Positions 52,813 through 61,436 of a stretch of 64,000 bases of DNA are shown here, in pieces. Every line of letters starts with the position of its first letter. Position 1 is the first letter of the stretch. The position numbers and the translations under genes are program-made. Source of the DNA: Gammaproteobacteria bacterium (GTDB taxonomy: Bacteria > Pseudomonadota > Gammaproteobacteria > GCA-001735895); NCBI GenBank assembly GCA_026989015.1, contig JALSKD010000053.1, forward strand, positions 1-64,000. Reading direction: 5' to 3'. The notes beneath the pieces were generated by a model. It was not told the origin of the DNA, made no database searches, and was given only the letters and a program-made list of their open reading frames with translations.

Positions 52813-53475
52813 TCATCCGTTCTTGCTGGATTCCTTGAGGCCGTGTTCAACGGCCAGCACAGCGGCTTCTACGCGTGAATGGACATCCAGTTTGCGCAGG
52901 ATGGCCTTCACATGCAGCTTGACGGTGCCGTCGGAGATGCCGAGATTGCGGGCGATGACCTTGTTGCTCTGTCCCTCGGCGAGCAGGCCGAGGATTTCGG
53001 TCTCGCGGGGTGTGAGGTCCTCGAAGGGGGAGGCTTCGTTGCTGTCGCTGGGTATGTTGCCCTGAACGACCTTGGCCAGAATCGGCGCCAGTGCCGGAGC
53101 AACGACGGTTTTTCCTGCCACGATGTCGCGCAGGGCCACGACCAGCGAATCGGGCTCCATGTCCTTGAGCAGATAGCCTTTTGCGCCGTTGCGCAGCGCC
53201 TCGACCAGGTCGCGTTCCTCGGTACTGGTGGTGAGCATGGCAATGGGCATGTCGAGGCCGCTGTCCTTCAGACGGGCGAGCACGCCCAGGCCGTTGAGGT
53301 CGGGCATGCGCATGTCGAGCAGGATGATGTCGGGTTTCAGTTCCTGAGCCATAAGAATGCCCCGCTCGCCGTCGCCGACCGAGGCAACGACATCGATGTC
53401 GCGCCGGGTGAGCAGGCCTTCAAGGCCTTCCCGGAACAGGGTGTGGTCGTCGATGACGATGACGCGAAGATTCAT
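52813..53475 (-). CDS. NarL/FixJ-family response regulator
   Basis: The 220 aa protein has a receiver domain with Asp54 in IILLDMRMPD and a LuxR-type C-terminal helix-turn-helix (LTPRETEILGLLAEGQSNKVIARNLGISDGTVKLHVKAILRKL). It lies 20 bp downstream of the sensor kinase gene and behind dsrN-dsrR, so it is probably cotranscribed with them. The adjacent sulfur-globule-like gene and the dsr genes are natural candidate targets. Confidence 0.9.
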   Translation of the reverse strand: MNLRVIVIDDHTLFREGLEGLLTRRDIDVVASVGDGERGILMAQELKPDIILLDMRMPDLNGLGVLARLKDSGLDMPIAMLTTSTEERDLVEALRNGAKGYLLKDMEPDSLVVALRDIVAGKTVVAPALAPILAKVVQGNIPSDSNEASPFEDLTPRETEILGLLAEGQSNKVIARNLGISDGTVKLHVKAILRKLDVHSRVEAAVLAVEHGLKESSKNG

Positions 53476-53495
53476 GGCGGGTGTGCCTGCTTGAC

Positions 53496-55148
53496 TCAGG
53501 TGAGGTTGAAACCGGTTTCGATTTTAACAGAAGGACCGGGATTGCGTGCCCGTTCCAGGTCGAATTCGAGGATGATGCGGGTGCCCTCGCCGGGGTCGCT
53601 TTCCAGGGTGAAATCGGCCTTCAGCCGCGAGGCGCGTTCGCGCATGCTGTTGAGACCGATCTGTTCGCCGGGACGGGCTTCCTCGACGGCCTGTCGCAGG
53701 CCGACGCCATCGTCCTCGATGAGGATCTGCAAACGCTCGCCCTGGCTGCGCTTGCGTATCATGATGCGCGCAACATTGGCTTCCGAGTGCTTGCGGATGT
53801 TGTTCAGCGCTTCGGTGATGATGCGAATGACCTCAAGGTGGTAGGTATCCGACAGGTTGAGCGGCTGGTCGATGGTGTGCTGGAAAAAGATGTGGATGTC
53901 CGATTCGGTGCGGAAGCGTTTGACGATCTCCTGTACCGCCGGGATCAGCGCCTGCTTGCGGATCGGTGCCTGGAAATGCGCGATCAGGCTGCGCAGTTCG
54001 GTGTTGGCCTCGTCGACGGTGTTTTCGATGCGTTCAAGCTGCTGCCACAGTGTGGCTTCATCGTCCTGGTGCAGGATTTCGTCGAGCACGCGGACCTGGA
54101 ATCGGATGCTGGTCAGGGTCTGGGCCAGTGAATCGTGCAGCTCGTAGGAGAGGCGGTTGCGCTCCTGCATGATCGACAGCTTGGTCGATTCCTCGTCGAG
54201 GCGGGCCTTGGCGATGGCCATGCCGAGGTGACGGCCGATGCTGGTGAACAGCTCGCGGTAGTCGCTGTTGTTCTTGCTGTCGTAAATGTCCTTGCGCACG
54301 AACAGGTTGTAGACACCCAGCGTGCTGCCCTGGTACTGCAGGGGGACCACGATCAGTCCCAGATCATGGCCGAAGAACGGGTGGTGCACGGTCTGTCCGC
54401 AGGGCAGCATGCTGTCCTGATAGACCAGGTCGTCGCATTGATCGACCTTGCCGCAGACACAGCTTTCGGCCGGCAGCAGCTTCTCCAGCTCGATCAGCTC
54501 ATCATCGAAGCCGATGCTGGCGACCAGTTCCAGGTCGCCGTTTTCATTGACCAGCCGCACCGCTCCGGCATCGGCGTGGATCACCTCGGTCAGCGTCTTG
54601 AGGAAGCGTTTGAGCAGGTCCTCCAGGCTGCTGGAGATGTTGATGCTGGCGGCAACGTCATAGAGGATGCTGAGTGACTGGGTTTTCTGTTCGGTATGGG
54701 CGGTATAGAGCTGCAGTTGTTCTTCGGTATCCCGCGCCAGGTGGTGCATCATCGTGCCCAAATCGTTCAGATCACTGGTCAGCCGCGACAGTTCGCCGTG
54801 GCGGGCGACCTTCATCTTGTAATCCAGATGGCCGCTGCGCATCTGCTGCGACCATTCCTCGATATCGATTACCGGTTTCAGCAGGTCGGTCCAGATCCAG
54901 TAGAAGGCGAACAGCAATGACAGTACCGCGACCAGAAAGAGCGTCTCGTAAACGGGAGCAGGAGCCTGGGGGAACAGCCAGTAGGAAATGGCCAGGATGG
55001 TCAGCGACAGGCCAAGAAGACTCAGCGCGCCAAAGGCGCGGCACCGAAAGATGCAGCGCAGTGCCCGTTGCAGGCTGCTGATCTCGGGCATGAAGCGGAA
55101 CGCCATCTGTTCACCGGTGGCGCTCAGTGGCTTGCTGCGCGTGGTCAT
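53496..55148 (-). CDS. NarX-type sensor histidine kinase with cysteine-rich GAF domain
   Basis: The 550 aa protein has two N-terminal membrane helices (FGALSLLGLSLTILAISYWLF and LFLVAVLSLLFAFYWIW) with only a short periplasmic loop, a HAMP-like segment, a GAF domain and a HisKA_3 core with His338 in LSYELHDSLAQTL. The ATPase shows ALNNIRKHSEA and IEDDGVGL. The GAF part carries four Cys (C230, C232, C238, C250) that could bind metal or form disulfides. The small periplasmic loop argues for cytoplasmic sensing, unlike nitrate-sensing NarX. It starts 11 bp after dsrR. Confidence 0.88.
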   Translation of the reverse strand: MTTRSKPLSATGEQMAFRFMPEISSLQRALRCIFRCRAFGALSLLGLSLTILAISYWLFPQAPAPVYETLFLVAVLSLLFAFYWIWTDLLKPVIDIEEWSQQMRSGHLDYKMKVARHGELSRLTSDLNDLGTMMHHLARDTEEQLQLYTAHTEQKTQSLSILYDVAASINISSSLEDLLKRFLKTLTEVIHADAGAVRLVNENGDLELVASIGFDDELIELEKLLPAESCVCGKVDQCDDLVYQDSMLPCGQTVHHPFFGHDLGLIVVPLQYQGSTLGVYNLFVRKDIYDSKNNSDYRELFTSIGRHLGMAIAKARLDEESTKLSIMQERNRLSYELHDSLAQTLTSIRFQVRVLDEILHQDDEATLWQQLERIENTVDEANTELRSLIAHFQAPIRKQALIPAVQEIVKRFRTESDIHIFFQHTIDQPLNLSDTYHLEVIRIITEALNNIRKHSEANVARIMIRKRSQGERLQILIEDDGVGLRQAVEEARPGEQIGLNSMRERASRLKADFTLESDPGEGTRIILEFDLERARNPGPSVKIETGFNLT

Positions 55149-55159
55149 GATGGCTGGGA

Positions 55160-55474
55160 CTATTCCGCGGGCGGGGAATAGTTCTTGTCCTGCGGGTTGA
55201 GGAAAATGAAGTTCTTTTCGCCGTTGTCCAGTTCGACGAAATCGATGGTCATGTCGCGGACCAGCGGCTCGGACATCTCGGAAACCACCATTTCGATGCC
55301 CTCGATCTGAAAGCGGTGGTCCTTGTCAGAGATGGCGTCGTCGAAGCCCATGGCATAGTGCAACGAGCCGTCGGGCTGTTCCTTTGCGGCAATACGCAGA
55401 ATGGGCGCGGCGATGCCTGACTGCTTGGCCGAAAGGCGAATCTGGGTAACGGCATCGGGGGTAACCTTGATCAT
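55160..55474 (-). CDS. dsrR: DsrR, A-type scaffold-fold protein of the dsr cluster
   Basis: A 104 aa protein with the fold of A-type iron-sulfur carriers (IscA/ErpA-like: ITPDAV-type start, MGFDDAISDKDHRFQIEGIEMVV) but with no cysteine at all, as described for DsrR, where the three cluster-binding Cys are missing. In Allochromatium it affects dsr expression after transcription. It follows dsrN by 3 bp, as in the canonical order. Confidence 0.88.
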   Translation of the reverse strand: MIKVTPDAVTQIRLSAKQSGIAAPILRIAAKEQPDGSLHYAMGFDDAISDKDHRFQIEGIEMVVSEMSEPLVRDMTIDFVELDNGEKNFIFLNPQDKNYSPPAE

Positions 55475-55477
55475 CTG

Positions 55478-56860
55478 TCAGCGGCCCTCTTTGCAGGTTC
55501 GGATGAAGGAAACGAAGTCATCGACCCAGGAATGCAGGTCGGTCGATCGCAAGTGCGTGTAACTGGCGACCAGATTATGACGGATGATACCATCATTCAT
55601 TCCATCGATTCCCGTTCCCCGCTTGATGGCATAGCCATAAGTGAGTTCGTCCGCAACATACTGCAAGGAGGAATAGTGGAATTCGTGGGCGTGTATCGGC
55701 TGCGCAGGGTCGGTGTACCAGGGGTGATCGGGCCGGGGTTCCAGGACCACATAGCCGCGTCCCTGAGGCTTGCGGCTCATTACCACGCTGGCCGGAATCA
55801 CATTGCACAAGGGCCAGGCGGTACCGGCCTGCATCAGGTCTCGGCACAGGTACATCAGTCCACCGCATTCGGCATAGCTTGGCAAACCCTGCTCGATGGA
55901 TTGGCGGATGTCGGTGAGCAGGCTCTGGTTGGCCGAGAGTTTCTCAACCTGGGTTTCGGGGAATCCTCCGCCAATGAACAGGCCGTCGATGGCGGTCGGC
56001 AGATGGGGATCGTGCAGGCTGTCGAAGGGCAGCAGTTCGACACCGAGTTCCGCGAAGCGCTGCAGATCACCGGGGTAGTAGAAGCCGAAGGCAGTGTCAC
56101 GGGCGATGGCAACGCGCAGATCCGCCTTCGGCAGTTTCCTGGCAAGTGGAAGGTTCATGTCGCCGCTGTCGGCAACGGGAATCCGGGTGGCCTGCAGCAA
56201 GGCATCGATATCGATATGGCGTTCGGCCTGCTCCGCCAGCAGGTCGATAACGGTTTCCGCCTGCTCGGCCATCTCGTTTCCCGGTATCAGCCCCAGGTGC
56301 CGTTCGGTGACTTGGATCGCGTTGTTGCGTGGTACCACGCCCAGAACAGTGAAATCCGTATAGCGTTCGATCATCGCCCGCATCTTCGCCTCGTGGCGAG
56401 TACCGGCGACCTTGTTGAGGATCACCCCGGCGTAGCGAATCTGAGGGTCGAAATCCCGGTAGCCCAGCAGCAGCGGGGCGATACCGCGGCTGGTGCCGCT
56501 GCAGTCCACCACCAGCACCACCGGCAGTTGCAGCAGGCGGGCCATTGCGGCGTTGCTGTCGCTGCCATCGAGTGCCAGGCCGTCGAACAGCCCCATGTTG
56601 CCTTCCACCAGCGTGACATCCATGCCCTGGCGCCGGGTATGGAAGGACTCAAGGATATGGGGCTGGCCGGAAGTAAAGAAATCGAGGTTGTGGCAGTCGC
56701 GGTCACTGGCCTGGCTGAGCCAGATCGGATCAATATAGTCCGGTCCCTTCTTGAAGGTCTGGATGCTCAAGCCGCGATCCCGAATGGCCTTTGCAAGACC
56801 GATCGACAGCGTGGTCTTGCCCGAGGATTTGTGCGCGGCGGAGATATAGAAGGCGGACAT
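55478..56860 (-). CDS. dsrN: DsrN, siroheme amidase (CbiA/CobB-like)
   Basis: DsrN amidates siroheme for the reverse sulfite reductase DsrAB. The 460 aa protein has an N-terminal P-loop ISAAHKSSGKTTLSIGLAKA and a C-terminal type-1 glutamine amidotransferase-like domain with AECGGLMYLC (nucleophile Cys) and the late His in HAHEFHYSS, as in cobyrinate a,c-diamide synthases. No Shine-Dalgarno is visible, and an intrinsic-terminator-like hairpin ends about 10 nt before its ATG. Confidence 0.92.
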   Translation of the reverse strand: MSAFYISAAHKSSGKTTLSIGLAKAIRDRGLSIQTFKKGPDYIDPIWLSQASDRDCHNLDFFTSGQPHILESFHTRRQGMDVTLVEGNMGLFDGLALDGSDSNAAMARLLQLPVVLVVDCSGTSRGIAPLLLGYRDFDPQIRYAGVILNKVAGTRHEAKMRAMIERYTDFTVLGVVPRNNAIQVTERHLGLIPGNEMAEQAETVIDLLAEQAERHIDIDALLQATRIPVADSGDMNLPLARKLPKADLRVAIARDTAFGFYYPGDLQRFAELGVELLPFDSLHDPHLPTAIDGLFIGGGFPETQVEKLSANQSLLTDIRQSIEQGLPSYAECGGLMYLCRDLMQAGTAWPLCNVIPASVVMSRKPQGRGYVVLEPRPDHPWYTDPAQPIHAHEFHYSSLQYVADELTYGYAIKRGTGIDGMNDGIIRHNLVASYTHLRSTDLHSWVDDFVSFIRTCKEGR

Positions 56861-56870
56861 GCGGCAGAGG

Positions 56871-56906
56871 AAAACAAAAAGCGTCCGCCATTATAGGCAG
56901 ACGCTT
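56871..56906 (-). terminator. Intrinsic terminator or attenuator between dsrP and dsrN
   Basis: On the minus strand an 11-bp stem (AAGCGTCTGCC paired with GGCGGACGCTT, one G-T pair) with loop TATAAT is followed by TTTTTGTTTT. It starts 25 bp after the dsrP stop and its T-tract ends 10 nt before the dsrN ATG. Form and place fit Rho-independent termination after dsrP or attenuation of dsrN. Confidence 0.75.
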
Positions 56907-56931
56907 CGGGGTAACAACCGCGGAGGAGGAG

Positions 56932-58137
56932 TCAGGACTTGCTTGACACCAGGTTGTCCGACAGGTCATCGGGCAGCAGCCGGAAGATCTTGAGCGCAAA
57001 GGCCACGATGAACAATGACAGGGCGACGCCTCCGAGGCCAAGCATGATCTCCCATTTGCTGGGGCTGTAACCGGCGACCACGCCATCGAAGAAGGTCGAG
57101 CTGTATTCGAACTCGGCCGGAAGCAGCGGGATCGGGTAGGCCTGTCCGCCGATGATGATGACATATAGGTTGGCCATGCCGCCAAGGATCACCAGTACCG
57201 CGGCCAGACCGATGGCAAAACGGTGCTTGGATGGACGCGGGCAGTAGACCAGCAGCAGCGGAAGCAGGGTGCCGATGACGATCTGGCCCCACCAGAACAG
57301 CTGGGTATAGATGCCGCCGTCGAGCAGGATGAAGCTCTCGATACCGTGCTTCTTGGTCATGTACAGATTGGTCAGGTGATAGACCGCGCTGAAGTAGAAG
57401 GTGGCGGCGACGAACACGCCCAGCAAGTTTTTCAAGCGATTGACCACCAGGTCACCCAGCGGGCGCCCGGTCCATTTGAAGGCGGCGAACATGACCAGCA
57501 TGAAGATGGCCAGTCCGAAGGAGAAGGAAAGGATCACGAACATCGGTGCCAGCAGTGCGCTGTCATAGGCCTGACGGGAGACCAGGAAACCGAAGATGGA
57601 ACCGGTACCTGTGGTCAGGATCAGCCGCCAGATGAAGGCTGCCGTGCCGGCAACGCGGGCGTATTTCTCGACCTGCCAGTCGAGCATGGTCCACAGGTAG
57701 AGACCAACGATGAGGAAGAATCCGTTGTAGAGGATGATGTTCCAGGCAAAGATCGATTTGAAATTGTAGTAGGTCATGGCGACGATCAGCCGGTCGGCAC
57801 GGCCCAGATCCAGCACCAGAACGGCCAGGCCGCCGGCGAGCAGGGCCACCGCGAGGACCGCGGACAGGCGCGACAGCGGCTTGTACAACTTTTTGCCGAA
57901 TACCGAAGCGATTGAGGCCACATTCAGCGCGCCGGAGGCGGCCACAATGAGAAAGATCGCGAACACATGGGGCATGCCCCAGACGATCTGGTTATTCATC
58001 CCGGTGATCCAGTGGCCCTCGTGCTCCATGTTGACGAAGGCGACGAAAGCGGCCAGCAGGAAGAGTCCGAAAAAGCCCAGCAGACCCAGGTAGGCGGGCG
58101 AGTTGCCGTCAATCGATGTGTAGCGGAGATTTTTCAT
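56932..58137 (-). CDS. dsrP: DsrP, NrfD-like integral membrane quinone-interacting subunit
   Basis: DsrP is the polytopic subunit of the DsrMKJOP complex that links quinones to the periplasmic DsrO/DsrJ side. The 401 aa protein has about ten helices (for example YLGLLGFFGLFLLAAFVAFVNM at the start and MLGLGGVALSLFIVAFALKIF near the end) and NrfD-like pattern YNGFFLIVGLYLW. It follows dsrO by 6 bp. Confidence 0.94.
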   Translation of the reverse strand: MKNLRYTSIDGNSPAYLGLLGFFGLFLLAAFVAFVNMEHEGHWITGMNNQIVWGMPHVFAIFLIVAASGALNVASIASVFGKKLYKPLSRLSAVLAVALLAGGLAVLVLDLGRADRLIVAMTYYNFKSIFAWNIILYNGFFLIVGLYLWTMLDWQVEKYARVAGTAAFIWRLILTTGTGSIFGFLVSRQAYDSALLAPMFVILSFSFGLAIFMLVMFAAFKWTGRPLGDLVVNRLKNLLGVFVAATFYFSAVYHLTNLYMTKKHGIESFILLDGGIYTQLFWWGQIVIGTLLPLLLVYCPRPSKHRFAIGLAAVLVILGGMANLYVIIIGGQAYPIPLLPAEFEYSSTFFDGVVAGYSPSKWEIMLGLGGVALSLFIVAFALKIFRLLPDDLSDNLVSSKS

Positions 58138-58143
58138 GATTGC

Positions 58144-58896
58144 TTAAAAACCCTGGTAACGAACGCCTGTATTCAGGCCCAGATCGGCGCGCAGCTGGCG
58201 GCCGCCGTATTGCTCAAGGCGGCGGGAAATTTCGCTGCCGCTGTCGTTGAGGTCACCGAACAGGATGGCCTGTTCGGGACAGGCTTCGGCGCAGGCCGTG
58301 GTGCCATCGCCGCGGTCCACCTTGTGCACGCACAGAGTGCAGGACTCGACGGTACCCTTGCCGCGAGGCATGTACGGCTTCTGGTCAGTGAGCGTTTCAT
58401 GGACCAGGCTGCGCGCCTTGTAGGGGCAGGCCATCATGCAGTAGCGACAGCCGATGCAGATATGGCGGTCCACCAGTACGATGCCGTCGGCGCGCTTGAA
58501 GGAAGCGCCGGTGGGACACACATCCACGCAGGGCGGGTGCTCGCAGTGCTGGCACATCACCGGCATCTGGAACTGGTATCCGGTCGATTTGCTCTTGACC
58601 TTGACGATGCGGATCCACTGCGGATCGGTGGTCGGTCCGTGCATCGGTTTCAGCCCGTTTTCTTCATTGCAGGCCGTTACGCAGCGGTTGCAGCCATCGG
58701 CGCACTTGTTGGTGTCGATCAGCAGGCCCCAGCGGTTCCTGTCGCTGACCGGCTCGTCGGCAGGGCGCGCCTGAACCGTCTGCAGAAACACGCCCGGTGC
58801 CAGGGTCAGACCGGCCAGTGCCGCCACCGAACCGCCGAGCAGGCGACGACGGTACTGATCGATGGGAGTCTCGGAATTCATCTCGTTCTGGCTCAT
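58144..58896 (-). CDS. dsrO: DsrO, periplasmic iron-sulfur protein
   Basis: The 250 aa protein has a Tat signal (QYRRRLLGGSVAALAGL) and four cysteine groups for [4Fe-4S] clusters: CADGCNRCVTAC, CQHCEHPPCVDVCP, CIGCRYCMMACP and CTLCVH ... CAEACP. In DsrMKJOP it passes electrons between DsrJ and DsrP on the periplasmic side. It starts 3 bp after dsrJ. Confidence 0.95.
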   Translation of the reverse strand: MSQNEMNSETPIDQYRRRLLGGSVAALAGLTLAPGVFLQTVQARPADEPVSDRNRWGLLIDTNKCADGCNRCVTACNEENGLKPMHGPTTDPQWIRIVKVKSKSTGYQFQMPVMCQHCEHPPCVDVCPTGASFKRADGIVLVDRHICIGCRYCMMACPYKARSLVHETLTDQKPYMPRGKGTVESCTLCVHKVDRGDGTTACAEACPEQAILFGDLNDSGSEISRRLEQYGGRQLRADLGLNTGVRYQGF

Positions 58897-58899
58897 GGG

Positions 58900-59421
58900 T
58901 CAACGAACCTTCTGTTGGGATACGGCTTTCGGGTTGTTCGACAGGCTCAACAGCCGGTCCACCAAGGGAGTGCCGGAAGAATGGGGCGAGGTCTGGCGCA
59001 AGCGTTCGCCATCGGCGCTTTCCGGACGGTCCGAATGGCATTCGAAACAGTCGAGCTTGACGCTCACCGACTGGTGGCAGCTGGAGCAGAAGAAACCGGG
59101 CTCACCGGCGCGTGCCACCTTGCCGCTGCTGTCCGGAGTGACATGACAGTTGATGCATTCCTTGAGGCTGGCATCCTTGGTACGGATGCCCTGATGCATG
59201 GTCAGGTCACGCTTGTGAAGCAGCAACTCCGGGTGGGTGCGGCGGATCTCGTCGGTTGGACGAATGCACTGTTCACCCTTGGGCGTCGGAACGACATTGC
59301 CGTTCGCGTCGCGGGACGGGCCACGGAAATCGCTGGCCGCCGAGAGGCTCAGTGACCACAGCAGAATCGCCATGGTCAGCAGGCTGCGAGATAACAATCG
59401 AATAGTCACGGATACATCCAC
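58900..59421 (-). CDS. dsrJ: DsrJ, periplasmic triheme cytochrome c
   Basis: The 173 aa protein has a signal sequence (LLTMAILLWSLSLSAASD) and three heme c sites, CINCH, CSSCH and CFECH. DsrJ belongs to DsrMKJOP and is proposed to take part in oxidation of a sulfur substrate in the periplasm. The ORF begins at GTG; a second GTG four codons later (position 59409) has a better-spaced AGGGTGG and may be the real start. Confidence 0.94.
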   Translation of the reverse strand: MDVSVTIRLLSRSLLTMAILLWSLSLSAASDFRGPSRDANGNVVPTPKGEQCIRPTDEIRRTHPELLLHKRDLTMHQGIRTKDASLKECINCHVTPDSSGKVARAGEPGFFCSSCHQSVSVKLDCFECHSDRPESADGERLRQTSPHSSGTPLVDRLLSLSNNPKAVSQQKVR

Positions 59422-59430
59422 CCTGGTGGT

Positions 59431-61383
59431 TTAGTGGTCACCCATGGCCATGTCGATGTAGCCGGTGGGGCAGACATCGGAACAGATGTGACAGCCGATG
59501 CAGCGCGCGTAGTCGGTGGCCACATAGCGGCCCACGGTGTGCTTGTCCTTCTTGACGCGGTAGACGGCATCCTGCGGGCAGTAGATGACACAGTTGTCGC
59601 ATTCGAAGCACATGCCGCAGCTCATGCAGCGCTCGGCCTCGGCCACGGTTTCCTCTTCGGTCAGCGGAACCAGCCGGTCCTCGAAGTGGCCGAGTACCTG
59701 TTCAGCATCGGGCACCACTTGCTTGCGCACATGACGCGGGGTGTATTCGAAGTGGCCGAGGAACAGCTTGTCGGCAGTGATGATTTCCTGCTCGGAGCGG
59801 TCCTCGAAGTTGTGGATGGCGAAATCGGCTTCGCTGGTACCGCGGGTTTCCTCGTGGCTGTAGGGCTCGGGAGCCAGGTTGGCTTCCTTGAGCTTCTCCA
59901 GCAGATCGAAGTGATGCACATCGACCTTGGGGCGCTTTTTCAGGCTGCCGTGGGTCAGGTAGGCATTGACCGTTTCGGCGCAGACGGACGCCTGGCCGAT
60001 GGCCGTGGTCAGCAGGTGGGGGCGGACGATGTCGCCGGCCACGAAGTGACCTTCCTTGCCGGGTACGCGGTAGAAGCTGTCGGCATCCATCAGTCCGCGG
60101 CCGTTGTCGAACTCCTCGAGACCGGTGAGATCGCCGGTCTGGCCGATGGCGGAGACAATGAGATCGGCCTCGATTTCATACTCGGTGCCTTCGATCGGAG
60201 TCGGGCGGCCATCGACCACCTCGCACTTGGCGACCTTGAGGGCAATGGCGCGTCCGTTGTCGTCGACGACGACCTCCAGCGGCATGACGCCGTCGTGGAT
60301 GTCCACGCCTTCGCGCAGGGCGTCTTCGACTTCGTGTTCGGATGCGGTCATCTGGTCGCGCGGGAACAGCGAGGTCAGCACCACTTGGGCACCGTCGCGC
60401 GCTGCGGTCAGGGCCGAATCATGGGCCACATAGCCGCCGATGACATGCTCGGGGCGCTGCTCCTCGGGCAGGTCGTCGACCTTGCCAAGGCGGCGGGCAA
60501 CGGAAACGACGTCAATGGAGGTGTCGCCACCACCGACACAGACGACCTTGCTGGCCGTCACTTTCATGGTGCCCTTGTTGAATGCCTCGAGGAAGGCGAC
60601 ACCGGACACGCAGTTGGGGGCGTCGGCATTCGGTACCGGAAGCATGCGGCCGGATTTGCAGCCGATGGCCCAGATGATGGCGTCGTATTCCTTTTCCAGC
60701 TCTTCGACCTTGACATCGGTACCGACGCGGGTGGAGAGCTTGACCTCGATACCGCCCATGTCGAGGATGCGCTGAATCTCGTGGTTCAGGAATTCACGCG
60801 GGGTACGGTAGCCGGGGATGCCGTACTTGAACATGCCGCCCAGCTCGTCGTGGTCGTCGAAGACCACGGATTCATGACCCATGCGACGCAGCTGGTAGGC
60901 CGCGGCCAAGCCGGCCGGACCGCCGCCGACGATGGCCACCTTCTTGCCGGACAGCGGAGCACTGTTGTCGAACGTGAAGCCTTCGGATTTTGCGGTATCG
61001 CCGATGTACTGCTCCACCGCATTGATGCCGACAAAGTCCTCGACATGGTTGCGGTTGCAACCGTCCTGGCAGGGCGCCGGGCAGACGCGGCCCATCATCG
61101 ACGGGAAGGGGTTGGCGTCGGTGGAGCGGCGGAAGGCGTACTCCTGCATGGTAACGCCTTCCGGCGGCTTCTCGATGCCGCGGATGATGTCCAGGTAGCC
61201 GCGGATATCCTCACCGGAAGGGCAACTGCCTTGGCACGGCGGAGTGCGATGGACATAGGTGGGGCATTTGTGCGAATGATCGCCCTCGAAGATCTTGTCG
61301 CCGATCTTCTGCCACTGGTTGACACCGTCCTCGTACTTGCGGAATGTCAGTTTGGTGTTCATCTCTTTCGTGCTCGTTGCCAT
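59431..61383 (-). CDS. dsrL: DsrL, NAD(P)H:acceptor oxidoreductase of the dsr pathway
   Basis: DsrL is the iron-sulfur flavoprotein that takes electrons from DsrAB toward NAD+ during sulfur oxidation. The 650 aa protein has an N-terminal cysteine region (CPTYVHRTPPCQGSCPSGEDIRGY), FAD motif VAIVGGGPAGLAAAYQL, NAD(P) motif VVCVGGGDTSIDVVSVARRLG, and a C-terminal ferredoxin domain with CMSCGMCFECDNCVIYCP and CIGCHICSDVCPTGYI. That last domain fits the sulfur-oxidiser form. Shine-Dalgarno AGGAG precedes the ATG. Confidence 0.95.
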   Translation of the reverse strand: MATSTKEMNTKLTFRKYEDGVNQWQKIGDKIFEGDHSHKCPTYVHRTPPCQGSCPSGEDIRGYLDIIRGIEKPPEGVTMQEYAFRRSTDANPFPSMMGRVCPAPCQDGCNRNHVEDFVGINAVEQYIGDTAKSEGFTFDNSAPLSGKKVAIVGGGPAGLAAAYQLRRMGHESVVFDDHDELGGMFKYGIPGYRTPREFLNHEIQRILDMGGIEVKLSTRVGTDVKVEELEKEYDAIIWAIGCKSGRMLPVPNADAPNCVSGVAFLEAFNKGTMKVTASKVVCVGGGDTSIDVVSVARRLGKVDDLPEEQRPEHVIGGYVAHDSALTAARDGAQVVLTSLFPRDQMTASEHEVEDALREGVDIHDGVMPLEVVVDDNGRAIALKVAKCEVVDGRPTPIEGTEYEIEADLIVSAIGQTGDLTGLEEFDNGRGLMDADSFYRVPGKEGHFVAGDIVRPHLLTTAIGQASVCAETVNAYLTHGSLKKRPKVDVHHFDLLEKLKEANLAPEPYSHEETRGTSEADFAIHNFEDRSEQEIITADKLFLGHFEYTPRHVRKQVVPDAEQVLGHFEDRLVPLTEEETVAEAERCMSCGMCFECDNCVIYCPQDAVYRVKKDKHTVGRYVATDYARCIGCHICSDVCPTGYIDMAMGDH

Positions 61384-61436
61384 TTTCAGCTCCTGTGACC
61401 AACAGTTTTCACTGGATAAAGTAAAGGGTTAATGAA

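Noticed and set aside
59434-61398. 654 aa plus-strand ORF opposite dsrL
   Set aside because: dsrL is unambiguous on the other strand; the antisense translation has no recognisable domain.
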